From an uncultured Burkholderiales bacterium (GTDB taxonomy: Bacteria; Pseudomonadota; Gammaproteobacteria; Burkholderiales; Burkholderiaceae_C): 8,871 nucleotides of DNA. The position numbers and the translations under genes were made by a program. The notes under the pieces are model-generated. The model worked only from the letters and a program-made list of their open reading frames with translations, did not search any database and had not been told where the DNA came from. Within the stretch, counting starts at the first letter, position 1. Every line of letters starts with the position of its first letter. The stretch covers positions 1 through 8,871 of the forward strand of contig CAIYFE010000116.1 in NCBI GenBank assembly GCA_903925445.1, given 5' to 3'. Positions 1-6,900 of the stretch are shown in pieces.

Positions 1-285
1 CTCAATGCCAATGTGTCCACGCTGCGATTGCACATAAGCACACGACAAAAAAGTAGCGCCCACCAACATGAACACCGACAGCTCGTCTTGCCAATCGTTG
101 GATGTTTGAAAGAAATAACGGGTGAACACCGAGTAAGTGAGCACGCAAGAGGTCAACACCAACGCGAGCATGGAAGCGCGCATGATCCAGCGGTTGAAGG
201 CCGCCAAAGCGCGCACCAGCCAAGCCACAGTGGTGTTTTTGGGTTGTCGCGGACTCGCTGGCGTTAACTCAACACCGTGGCTCAC
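1..285 (-). CDS. dctQ: TRAP transporter small permease subunit DctQ (3' part cut by window edge)
   Basis: Reading the minus strand from GTG at 285-283 gives 95 codons, open to the window edge. Residues about 36-60 form a hydrophobic first membrane helix. W65 with the D67-E68-L69 triplet and a second helix (about 69-87), ending in an Arg-Gly-His-Ile stretch at 89-92, match the N-terminal half of DctQ small permeases (usually about 160-200 residues), so roughly half is present. DctQ is the four-helix inner-membrane subunit that pairs with the large DctM permease in sodium-driven TRAP uptake. The GTG start is chosen because it overlaps the dctP stop as GTGA (282-285) and has GGAG (294-297, minus strand) 8 nt upstream, the layout of translational coupling. 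A DctM gene presumably lies beyond the left edge (inference). An internal ATG at residue 35 would cut off part of the conserved N-terminus and is less likely. Confidence 0.85.
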   Translation of the reverse strand, partial: MSHGVELTPASPRQPKNTTVAWLVRALAAFNRWIMRASMLALVLTSCVLTYSVFTRYFFQTSNDWQDELSVFMLVGATFLSCAYVQSQRGHIGIE

Positions 286-297
286 AGGGTTTGCTCC
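282..297 (-). promoter_or_regulatory. Coupled stop/start (GTGA) and ribosome binding site of dctQ
   Basis: The dctP stop TGA (284-282) overlaps the dctQ GTG (285-283) by sharing GTGA. GGAG at 297-294 lies 8 nt before the GTG, inside the dctP coding end. This arrangement decides the dctQ start and implies translational coupling of receptor and permease. Confidence 0.75.
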
Positions 298-1298
298 GCC
301 AAAGCCAACAACTTGGCACAACCTGCGTTTTTGCTGGCGTAATCTTTCCAAGCCGTTTCGCGTGCGATGGCTTGCCATTTTTTGATCGAGGCCTGCGACA
401 AATCAACCACTTTGGCGCCTGCTTTTTGGTAGACCTTGGCCACTTCGATGTCGTCTTTTTTGGCCGCCTCAAGGGCGAATTTTTCCAACTCCGCACCCAC
501 GGCCATGATGGTGTCGCGTTGGTCTTTGGGCAGCGCGTCAAAGATGGCTTTGGACATCATCAAGGGCTCAAACATGAACCAATACGCGCCGGTGCGACCC
601 GTGGTCAAGGCCTTGGCAATTTCTTCCAAATGAAAGGAGATGAACGAGGTCGAAGAAGTCATGGCCGCATCCATCGCGCCCGTTTGCATGGCGGCATAAA
701 TTTCGTTAGAAGGCAGCGTCACCACGGCAGCGCCTGCTTCTTTCAAAATCATGTCCACTTCGCGCGAGCCGCCTCGCACTTTCATGCCCTTGGCGTCTTC
801 TGGATCCACAATGGGTTTGGAGCGCGAAGCCACACCGCCTGCTTGCCAAATCCAGCTGATCAGCACCCCGCCTTTTTCTTTGAGCAAGCGATCCAACTCA
901 ATGCCCACGGGTTTGTTTTTCCAGCCGTAAGCTTGCTCGTAAGACACCACCAAACCGGGCATCAAGCCAATGTTGACTTCGGGAATTTCACCGCCCGCAT
1001 AAGACAGCGGAATCAAGGCCATGTCCAAAGCGCCCTTGCGCATGGAAGAAAACTGCGCGTTGGTTTTCATCAAGGACGAGCCTGGATAAATTTCAAACTT
1101 GAGCGCGCCCTTGGTGCGCTTTTCAACCTCGGCCGCAAACATTTGCGTCAAGCGATCGCGAAAGTCACCCTCTTTGATCGAACCGCCAGGAAATTGATGC
1201 GAAATTTTGAGCGTCGTGGATTGCGCCCAAGCCGATGTCCATGTCAAAGCCGCCAGGCCCAAAGCACTGGCAGACTGAAGCAGATTGCGACGTTTCAT
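282..1298 (-). CDS. dctP: TRAP transporter periplasmic substrate-binding protein (DctP family)
   Basis: A 338-residue protein with an N-terminal export signal: basic MKRR, a hydrophobic stretch (about 6-20) and an AWA cleavage site before Q26. The arginine pair at 3-4 would also suit Tat export, but the flanking residues are not a clean Tat motif. The mature part is a full-length DctP-type receptor. The stretch G171-M-K-V-R175-G contains the Arg that in this family salt-bridges the carboxylate of the ligand, and residues 199-211, with Y201, Q205, G207 and D210, are the following conserved segment. The substrate is therefore probably an organic acid; which one cannot be told from the sequence. 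The start is supported by AGGAG (1306-1310, minus strand) 7 nt upstream. It is first in the operon with dctQ and divergent from a GntR regulator, its likely controller. The symbol is the family name, not a claim of C4-dicarboxylate specificity. Confidence 0.93.
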   Translation of the reverse strand: MKRRNLLQSASALGLAALTWTSAWAQSTTLKISHQFPGGSIKEGDFRDRLTQMFAAEVEKRTKGALKFEIYPGSSLMKTNAQFSSMRKGALDMALIPLSYAGGEIPEVNIGLMPGLVVSYEQAYGWKNKPVGIELDRLLKEKGGVLISWIWQAGGVASRSKPIVDPEDAKGMKVRGGSREVDMILKEAGAAVVTLPSNEIYAAMQTGAMDAAMTSSTSFISFHLEEIAKALTTGRTGAYWFMFEPLMMSKAIFDALPKDQRDTIMAVGAELEKFALEAAKKDDIEVAKVYQKAGAKVVDLSQASIKKWQAIARETAWKDYASKNAGCAKLLALAEQTL

Positions 1299-1430
1299 GT
1301 GGTGTCTCCTGAAAAATGTCAGTTCTGTTGTGTATACGTTAATTTACCGTTTGTATTAGTTCTCCGGACATAGCGAATACCCCAATGAAAATTAAATATC
1401 CGTAGAAAACAGCAATGACAAAATGAACGC
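1299..1430. promoter_or_regulatory. Divergent control region between dctP and the GntR regulator
   Basis: This 132-bp region is more AT-rich than its flanks and must hold the promoters of both the minus-strand TRAP operon and the plus-strand regulator. For the minus strand, TTGTCA (1421-1416) and TATTTA (1398-1393) are separated by 17 bp and could be -35 and -10 boxes, although the -10 matches only three of six bases. No convincing promoter was seen for the plus strand. GTATAC at 1332-1337, within TTGTGTATACGTTAA, is the best candidate operator core for an FCD-type GntR protein; it would lie in the transcribed leader of dctP if the proposed promoter is right. Confidence 0.5.
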
Positions 1431-2087
1431 ATGAAAATTTCTGAACAACTGCGTGAAAAAATCGAAGAAAAAATCGCAACCGGCCAACTCGCGCCCGGCA
1501 GTTCTTTGGACGAAGTCAGCCTCGCTGCCGAGTACGGCGTCTCTCGCACCCCCGCACGCGAAGCCATGATTCAACTCGCCGCAGAAGGCCTGATCGTGAT
1601 CCGTCCGCGCAAAGGCGCGGTGGTCGCCAGCATTGGCCCGACCCGCTTGATTGAGATGTTTGAAGTCATGGCCGAACTCGAAGCCATGTGTGGTCGCCTG
1701 GCCGCACGGCGCATGACCGATTCACAACGCCAAGCGCTGCTCAAAGCCCACGAAGACTGCGAAGCCGCCCGCGCGCAGCAAGACTCGGATGCTTATTTTT
1801 ATTGCAACGAACTGTTTCATGCCGCGATTTATGAAGGCAGCCACAACTCGTTTTTAAGCGAACAAGCGGGTCAATTGCATCGGCGCTTGCGCCCCTACCG
1901 AAGGCTGCAACTGCGCGTGCGTGACCGCATGAAGGTGTCGCACAAAGAGCACTCGGCCATCGTCAACGCGATCACCCAAGGCGACGCCGAACGAGCTGCC
2001 GCCGCGCTGCGTGAACACTTGTTGATTCAAGGGGAGCGCTTCAGCGATTTGTTGTCATCGCTGGCACAACTGCAAACACAGGCCTGA
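1431..2087 (+). CDS. GntR-family transcriptional regulator, FadR/FCD subfamily
   Basis: A 218-residue DNA-binding regulator. Residues about 4-66 form the GntR winged helix-turn-helix, with the recognition segment around S38-R39-T40-P41-A42-R43-E44 and the wing at R58-P59-R60-K61-G62. Residues about 75-205 form the all-helical FCD ligand-binding domain. H130 (in an F-H pair), H174 (in an E-H pair) and H196 fit the three metal-ligand histidines of that fold, and N126 stands where many members have Asp. Such proteins usually repress a neighbouring uptake or catabolic operon and are released by a carboxylate ligand, so the divergent TRAP genes are the likely target, and autoregulation is plausible (inference). 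ATG 1431 is the first start after an in-frame TGA at 1416-1418. It has no clear Shine-Dalgarno sequence, so translation may be weak. The stop is 3 bp from the end of the converging lgt. Confidence 0.93.
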   Translation: MKISEQLREKIEEKIATGQLAPGSSLDEVSLAAEYGVSRTPAREAMIQLAAEGLIVIRPRKGAVVASIGPTRLIEMFEVMAELEAMCGRLAARRMTDSQRQALLKAHEDCEAARAQQDSDAYFYCNELFHAAIYEGSHNSFLSEQAGQLHRRLRPYRRLQLRVRDRMKVSHKEHSAIVNAITQGDAERAAAALREHLLIQGERFSDLLSSLAQLQTQA

Positions 2088-2090
2088 TTT

Positions 2091-2912
2091 TTAGAGCGGG
2101 CGAGCATTGGGCTTTTGGTAAGCCCAAACCAGCAATGCAAGGCCGATCAAAATCATGGGCACGCACAACCACTGCCCCATGCTCAAGCCCGCGCTGAGCA
2201 AGCCCAAAAACGCGTCGGGCTCGCGGAAATACTCGGCCAAGAACCGCATCAACCCGTAGCCCACCATGAACACCCCAGACACCGCACCCATAGGACTGGG
2301 CTTGCGCGCAAACAGCCACAGCACCACAAAAAGCAGCACCCCCTCGCCCAGGAATTGATACACCTGCGAAGGGTGACGCGGCAGCATGGAGCCACTTTGC
2401 GGAAACACCATCGCCCAAGGCAATTGCGGATCGGCCAAACGCCCCCACAACTCACCGTTGATGAAATTACCCACTCGCCCACAAGCCAAACCCGTGGGCA
2501 CACAAGGCGCGATGAAATCGGTCACCCACAACCAGTGGCGCTTTTTTTGCCAAGCAAACACCGCCGTGGCGACAAACACGCCCAACATGCCGCCGTGAAA
2601 ACTCATGCCGCCTTGCCAAACGGCAAACACTTCCAAAGGATGTTCAGCGTAGTAGGTGGGCTTGTAAAACAAGCAATACCCGATGCGACCCCCCAAAATC
2701 ACGCCCATGACGCCGTAAAACAAGATGTCTTCAATGTCTTGAGGCGACCACAAGTCTTTGGCCACTTCAGCGGCATAAGGTTCATGGCGCAAGCGCAAAC
2801 GCGCCAAACCCACAAAAAAAGCAAATGCGGCCAAGTAAGTCAGGCCATACCAATGAATGGCCAAAGGCCCTATTTGAAGCGCTACGGGATCGAATTGCGG
2901 GTGAATCAACAT
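2091..2912 (-). CDS. lgt: Prolipoprotein diacylglyceryl transferase Lgt
   Basis: Inner-membrane enzyme that transfers the diacylglyceryl group of phosphatidylglycerol to the lipobox cysteine of prolipoproteins, the first step of lipoprotein maturation. The 273-residue length fits the family, and the sequence shows several hydrophobic helices (first at about 24-38, others near 65-80, 107-120, 190-202, 212-222 and 244-265). Signature residues are visible: H20-W21-Y22-G23, the S104-F-H106-G-G-M-L-G segment whose His matches the essential His103 of E. coli, the Lgt signature R146-V-G-N149-F-I-N152-G-E154, and R223, E226 and R230 near the C-terminus. It lies 17 bp downstream of ilvD on the same strand and has no promoter of its own in that gap, so it is probably co-transcribed. 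Its Shine-Dalgarno sequence is weak (only TGGGTG in the gap). It converges with the regulator gene with 3 bp between the stops. Confidence 0.96.
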   Translation of the reverse strand: MLIHPQFDPVALQIGPLAIHWYGLTYLAAFAFFVGLARLRLRHEPYAAEVAKDLWSPQDIEDILFYGVMGVILGGRIGYCLFYKPTYYAEHPLEVFAVWQGGMSFHGGMLGVFVATAVFAWQKKRHWLWVTDFIAPCVPTGLACGRVGNFINGELWGRLADPQLPWAMVFPQSGSMLPRHPSQVYQFLGEGVLLFVVLWLFARKPSPMGAVSGVFMVGYGLMRFLAEYFREPDAFLGLLSAGLSMGQWLCVPMILIGLALLVWAYQKPNARPL

Positions 2913-2929
2913 GCCATCACAACACCCAA

Positions 2930-4786
2930 TCAGTCCAGCAAGGACAAATCGCGCACCGCGCCTTTGTCTGCCGACGTGGCCAACTTGGCATAGGCTTTGA
3001 GCGCAGCCGAGACTTTGCGGGGACGCGCTTGTGCGGGTTTCCAGCCCAATTTGTTTTGTGCTTCACGGCGTTTGGCCAGCTCCTCATCACTGACCAACAC
3101 ATCAATGCTGCGATTGGGAATGTCAATGCGAATGCGGTCGCCATTTTTGACCAAGCCAATCGTGCCGCCTGCGGCCGCTTCGGGCGAACAGTGGCCAATC
3201 GACAAACCCGATGTACCGCCCGAGAAGCGACCATCGGTGAGCAAGGCGCAGGCTTTGCCCAAACCTTTGGACTTGATGTAGCTGGTGGGATAGAGCATCT
3301 CTTGCATGCCGGGTCCGCCTTTGGGGCCCTCGTAACGCACGACCACAATATCGCCCGCCTTGACTTGATCGTTCAAGATGTGCTCCACCGCTTCATCTTG
3401 TGATTCGACCACGTGCGCGGGGCCTTCAAACACCAACAAGCTGTCGTCCACGCCTGCGGTTTTGACCACACAACCGTCTAACGCAATGTTGCCGCGCAAC
3501 ACCGCCAATCCGCCCTCTTTGCTGAAAGCGTGTTCGACCGAACGAATGCAACCCTCGGCGCGGTCGGTATCTAAGCTGGGCCAACGGGTGTTTTGGCTAA
3601 AAGCAACTTGGGTCGGAATGCCGGCTGGACCCGCCATGTAAAAGTGTTTCACTGCATCGCTGGGATGACGCGCAATGTCCCACTCGTTGAGCACCTCTTT
3701 CATGGGTTTGCCCAGCACGGTGGGCACATCGGTGTGCAAACGACCTGCGCGATCCAGTTCGCCCAAAATCGCCATGATGCCGCCAGCACGATGCACATCT
3801 TCGATGTGGTACTTGTTGGTGTTGGGCGCGACTTTGCACAACTGTGGCACGATTTTGGACATGCGATCAATGTCGGCCATCGTGAAGTTGATTTCGGCTT
3901 CTTGTGCGATGGCCAACAAATGCAAAATCGTGTTGGTCGAGCCGCCCATGGCGATATCCAGCGCAATCGCGTTTTCAAACGCTTTGAAACCGACCGAGCG
4001 AGGCAACACCGATTCGTCGCCTTGTTCGTAATAACGCTTGCACAAATCCACCACGGTATGCCCCGCTTGTTTGAACAAAGCTTCGCGGTCGGCGTGGGTG
4101 GCGACCACCGTGCCGTTGCCAGGCAAGGACAAGCCCAGCGCTTCAGTCAAACAGTTCATCGAGTTGGCGGTAAACATGCCTGAGCAAGAACCACAGGTCG
4201 GACATGCCGAACGCTCGACCTCGGCCAGATCGGCATCGCTGACTTTGCTGTCGGCGGCCATGACCATGGCATCGATCAAGTCGAGTTTTTTGAATTCCAC
4301 GGTTTGTGTGGTCGGATTGGCCAAACGCACCTTGCCCGCTTCCATCGGCCCCCCCGACACAAAGATGACGGGAATGTTCAAACGCATCGCCGCCATCAAC
4401 ATGCCGGGCGTGATCTTGTCGCAGTTTGAGATGCACACCAAAGCGTCGGCGCAATGGGCGTTGACCATGTACTCGACCGAATCGGCAATGATGTCGCGGC
4501 TGGGCAAGGAATACAACATGCCGTCGTGGCCCATGGCAATGCCGTCATCGACCGCAATGGTGTTGAACTCTTTGGCCACACCGCCAGCGGCTTCGATTTC
4601 GCGTGCCACCAATTGCCCCAAGTCTTTCAAATGCACATGGCCCGGCACAAACTGCGTGAACGAGTTGGCAATGGCGATGATGGGTTTGCTGAAATCATCG
4701 TCTTTCATTCCAGTGGCACGCCACAACGAGCGAGCGCCTGCCATGTTGCGGCCAGCGGTGGAAGTCTTGGAACGGTAAGCAGGCAT
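2930..4786 (-). CDS. ilvD: Dihydroxy-acid dehydratase IlvD
   Basis: Cytoplasmic enzyme that dehydrates 2,3-dihydroxy-isovalerate and 2,3-dihydroxy-3-methylvalerate to the 2-keto acids leading to valine, leucine, isoleucine and pantothenate. The 618 residues match the E. coli enzyme (616). Visible motifs: D81 and the C118-I-S-N-C122-D123-K124 segment (metal and cluster ligands), C195-P-T-C198-G-S-C201-S-G (cluster Cys, first signature) and the C-terminal signature S-G-G-T-S-G-L-S-I-G-H-C-S-P-E-A. At residues 46-52 the sequence is F-V-P-G-H-V-H, as in E. coli. The Cys that marks the [2Fe-2S] group at this place is absent, so an oxygen-sensitive [4Fe-4S]-type enzyme is likely (inference from family knowledge). 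The start is supported by GGAG (4798-4795, minus strand) 8 nt upstream. It is the first gene of a probable ilvD-lgt transcript. Confidence 0.97.
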   Translation of the reverse strand: MPAYRSKTSTAGRNMAGARSLWRATGMKDDDFSKPIIAIANSFTQFVPGHVHLKDLGQLVAREIEAAGGVAKEFNTIAVDDGIAMGHDGMLYSLPSRDIIADSVEYMVNAHCADALVCISNCDKITPGMLMAAMRLNIPVIFVSGGPMEAGKVRLANPTTQTVEFKKLDLIDAMVMAADSKVSDADLAEVERSACPTCGSCSGMFTANSMNCLTEALGLSLPGNGTVVATHADREALFKQAGHTVVDLCKRYYEQGDESVLPRSVGFKAFENAIALDIAMGGSTNTILHLLAIAQEAEINFTMADIDRMSKIVPQLCKVAPNTNKYHIEDVHRAGGIMAILGELDRAGRLHTDVPTVLGKPMKEVLNEWDIARHPSDAVKHFYMAGPAGIPTQVAFSQNTRWPSLDTDRAEGCIRSVEHAFSKEGGLAVLRGNIALDGCVVKTAGVDDSLLVFEGPAHVVESQDEAVEHILNDQVKAGDIVVVRYEGPKGGPGMQEMLYPTSYIKSKGLGKACALLTDGRFSGGTSGLSIGHCSPEAAAGGTIGLVKNGDRIRIDIPNRSIDVLVSDEELAKRREAQNKLGWKPAQARPRKVSAALKAYAKLATSADKGAVRDLSLLD

Positions 4787-4964
4787 TTGATGGGCTCCGA
4801 TGAAAAATCAACAAAAAACAGCCGCAATTATCGCCCACCCGCCTTCGCCAACTTGATCAACTTACCCGCACCTGACGTTGACCAGTGAACCGACGGGGTC
4901 TTTTGCGCGCAAGCCGCGATAAACTGTGGGGCTTGCCCATTCACCCAACGCAAAAGGTCACGAT
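4787..4964. promoter_or_regulatory. Divergent promoter region between ilvD and cytochrome c
   Basis: This 178-bp region holds the start signals for both directions. On the minus strand GATAAT (4832-4827) is a five-of-six match to a -10 box and would give an ilvD leader of roughly 30 nt; no good -35 lies at the usual distance. On the plus strand TAAACT (4920-4925) and TTGACC (4878-4883) are box-like but not correctly spaced from each other. Inverted repeats are present: TTGATCAA at 4853-4860, TTGCGCGCAA at 4903-4912, and an 8-bp pair CTTTTGCG (4900-4907) with CGCAAAAG (4949-4956) that covers most of the cytochrome ribosome binding site. No leader peptide or attenuator rich in branched-chain codons was seen before ilvD. 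Confidence 0.4.
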
Positions 4965-5276
4965 ATGAAAAAAAATCTTCTGGCAATTGCCGCCATCACA
5001 TTGAGCGCTGTGAGTGCCCCGAGTTGGGCTGATCAAGCCTTGGCCACGGCCAAAAATTGCATGGCTTGTCATGCGCTGGATCACAAAGTGGTCGGTCCGG
5101 CCTACAAAGATGTGGCGGCCAAATACGCCAACGACAAAGGCGCTGTCGACAAGCTGGCGGCCAAGATCCTCAAAGGCGGCTCAGGTGTGTGGGGCGCCAT
5201 GCCCATGCCTGCCAATGCACAAGTCAGCGAAGCCGAAGCCAAAAAACTGGCGGCTTGGGTTTTAACCATCAAATAA
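4965..5276 (+). CDS. Small class I cytochrome c (c551/c552-like), periplasmic
   Basis: A 103-residue precursor. The signal peptide has K2-K3, a hydrophobic core (about 4-18) and an S20-W21-A22 cleavage site before D23, leaving a mature protein of 81 residues, close to the 82 of Pseudomonas c551. C32-M-A-C35-H36 is the heme c attachment site. The segment G77-A-M-P-M81-P-A-N aligns with the c551 loop that provides the axial Met, so M81 is the likely sixth ligand. The helix at about 88-101 closes the fold. It is a soluble one-electron carrier to a terminal oxidase, peroxidase or other periplasmic partner; which one is not shown. The start at 4965 rather than the in-frame GTG at 4926 is chosen because it gives a clean signal peptide and has AAGG (4954-4957) 7 nt before it. 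It is followed after 14 bp by fumarase, a likely operon. Confidence 0.92.
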   Translation: MKKNLLAIAAITLSAVSAPSWADQALATAKNCMACHALDHKVVGPAYKDVAAKYANDKGAVDKLAAKILKGGSGVWGAMPMPANAQVSEAEAKKLAAWVLTIK

Positions 5277-5290
5277 ACAAGGACGATCGA

Positions 5291-6841
5291 ATGACCATCA
5301 TTCGCCAAAACGACTTGATTGAATCTGTGGCCTCTGCGCTGCAGTACATCAGCTTTTATCACCCTGCCGATTACATCCAACACTTGGCGCGTGCCTACGA
5401 ACGCGAACAAAGCCCAGCGGCCAAAGATGCGATGGCGCAGATTCTGACCAACAGCAAAATGAGCGCCTTGGGGCATCGTCCGATTTGCCAAGACACGGGC
5501 ATCGTCAACGTGTTTCTCAAAATCGGGATGGATGTTCGCTTTGAAGGCTTCAGTGGCAGTTTGAATGACGCCATCAACGAGGGCGTGCGCCGTGGCTACC
5601 TCAACCCCGACAACGCCCTGCGCGCGTCTGTCGTGGCCGACCCTCAATTCGCCCGCAAAAACACCAAAGACAACACGCCTGCGGTGATCTTTCACGAGTT
5701 GGTGCCAGGCAATCAACTCGACATCACCGTGGCGGCCAAAGGTGGCGGCAGCGAAAACAAATCCAAGATGTACATGCTCAACCCCAGCGACAACGTGGTG
5801 GATTGGGTGCTCAAAACCGTCCCCACCATGGGCGCGGGCTGGTGCCCGCCAGGCATGCTGGGCATCGGCATTGGCGGCACGGCCGAAAAAGCGGTCTTGA
5901 TGGCCAAAGAAAGTCTGATGGACGACTTAGACATGTACCAGTTGCTCGAAAAATCCAGCAAAGGTGAAAAACTGGATCAAGTCGAAGAACTTCGCTTGGA
6001 GCTCTATCACAAGGTCAACGCTTTGGGCATTGGCGCACAAGGCTTGGGCGGCTTGACCACCGTGCTGGACGTCAAAATCAAGATGTACCCCACCCATGCG
6101 GCTTCCAAACCCATTGCCATGATTCCCAATTGCGCCGCAACTCGCCACGCGCACTTTGTCATGGATGGCTCAGGCCCGGTCTTTTTAGAAGCCCCTTCGC
6201 TCGATCTGTGGCCCAACGTCAACTGGACGCCCGACACCCAAAAAAGCAAGCGCGTGGACTTGAACACGCTCACCAAAGCAGAAGTCGCCAGCTGGAAGCC
6301 CGGTCAAACCCTCTTGCTCAACGGCAAGATGCTCACGGGGCGCGACGCCGCGCACAAACGCATCCAAGACATGCTCGCCAAAGGTGAGCCCTTGCCTGTG
6401 GACTTCACCAACCGCGTCATCTACTACGTCGGTCCCGTTGACCCCGTGGGCGATGAAGTGGTTGGTCCAGCAGGCCCCACCACCGCCACCCGCATGGACA
6501 AATTCACCGAGATGATGCTGGCGCAAACCGGTTTGATCTCCATGGTGGGCAAAGCTGAACGTGGCCCAACGGCCATTGAAGCCATCAAGAAACACAAGTC
6601 GGCCTATTTGATGGCCGTGGGCGGTGCCGCTTACTTGGTCTCCAAAGCCATCAAACAAGCCAAAGTTGTGGGCTTTGCCGATCTCGGCATGGAAGCGATT
6701 TACGAGTTTGATGTGGTGGACATGCCCGTGACGGTGGCGGTCGATGCAGGCGGCACCAGCGCCCACATCACCGGCCCCGCAGAATGGGAAAAACGCATTG
6801 CCAGTGGTGAGTTCAAAGGCATTGGCATTCAATCGGCCTGA
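5291..6841 (+). CDS. fumA: Fumarate hydratase class I (iron-sulfur, single chain)
   Basis: A 516-residue cytoplasmic enzyme interconverting fumarate and (S)-malate in the TCA cycle. The N-terminal (alpha) part, about 10-285, carries the three cluster cysteines C66 (P-I-C-Q-D-T-G), C185 (G-W-C-P-P-G) and C281 (P-N-C-A-A-T-R). The G151-G-G-S-E-N-K segment is also typical. The C-terminal (beta) part, from about 310, has G395-P-T-T-A-T-R-M-D and the V484-D-A-G-G stretch. Both halves are fused in one chain, as in E. coli FumA/FumB (548), slightly shorter here. The cluster is of the oxygen-labile [4Fe-4S] type. The related L(+)-tartrate dehydratase is normally split into two subunits, so fumarase is preferred, though specificity between the two cannot be proven by eye. 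ATG 5291 has AAGGA (5279-5283) 7 nt upstream; the reading frame stays open further 5' only because it runs through the cytochrome gene in another frame. The symbol follows E. coli; FumA and FumB types are not distinguished. Confidence 0.95.
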   Translation: MTIIRQNDLIESVASALQYISFYHPADYIQHLARAYEREQSPAAKDAMAQILTNSKMSALGHRPICQDTGIVNVFLKIGMDVRFEGFSGSLNDAINEGVRRGYLNPDNALRASVVADPQFARKNTKDNTPAVIFHELVPGNQLDITVAAKGGGSENKSKMYMLNPSDNVVDWVLKTVPTMGAGWCPPGMLGIGIGGTAEKAVLMAKESLMDDLDMYQLLEKSSKGEKLDQVEELRLELYHKVNALGIGAQGLGGLTTVLDVKIKMYPTHAASKPIAMIPNCAATRHAHFVMDGSGPVFLEAPSLDLWPNVNWTPDTQKSKRVDLNTLTKAEVASWKPGQTLLLNGKMLTGRDAAHKRIQDMLAKGEPLPVDFTNRVIYYVGPVDPVGDEVVGPAGPTTATRMDKFTEMMLAQTGLISMVGKAERGPTAIEAIKKHKSAYLMAVGGAAYLVSKAIKQAKVVGFADLGMEAIYEFDVVDMPVTVAVDAGGTSAHITGPAEWEKRIASGEFKGIGIQSA

Positions 6842-6858
6842 GCGCACTCAACCCCAAT

Positions 6859-6887
6859 AAAAAACCGACCCAAGGGTCGGTTTTTTT
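6859..6887. terminator. Bidirectional rho-independent terminator
   Basis: CCGACC (6865-6870) pairs with GGTCGG (6875-6880) around a CAAG loop, with six A bases before (6859-6864) and seven T bases after (6881-6887). The symmetric A and T tracts make it work in both directions. It ends the cytochrome c-fumarase transcript 18 nt after the fumarase stop, and also the minus-strand gene that ends at 6901. Confidence 0.92.
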
Positions 6888-6900
6888 GTGCTCAAGCCAT

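Noticed and set aside
291..1373. Plus-strand open frame (360 residues) opposite dctP
   Set aside because: It is antisense shadow rich in His, Phe and Arg, with no family features; the minus strand encodes a clear TRAP receptor.
2910..2921. Minicistron ATG GCA TGT TGA overlapping the lgt start on the minus strand
   Set aside because: Three codons are too few to judge and have no ribosome site; likely chance.
2115..2993. Plus-strand open frame (292 residues) opposite lgt
   Set aside because: It is a His/Gln-rich shadow sequence; the minus strand carries all Lgt signatures.
4853..4860. TTGATCAA as an FNR/Anr box
   Set aside because: FNR sites need TTGAT and ATCAA separated by four bases; here the half-sites overlap, so the spacing is wrong.
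4878..4906. TTGACC as -35 box of the cytochrome promoter
   Set aside because: At 16-18 bp downstream only T-rich or GC-rich sequence without a TATAAT-like box is found.
4926..4964. Upstream GTG start for the cytochrome c (13 extra residues)
   Set aside because: It would put polar residues before the signal peptide, and the ATG at 4965 has its own AAGG at correct spacing.
5057..5290. In-frame 78-codon N-terminal extension of fumarase
   Set aside because: It is the cytochrome c gene read in another frame. ATG 5291 has a good ribosome site and aligns with the start of class I fumarases.
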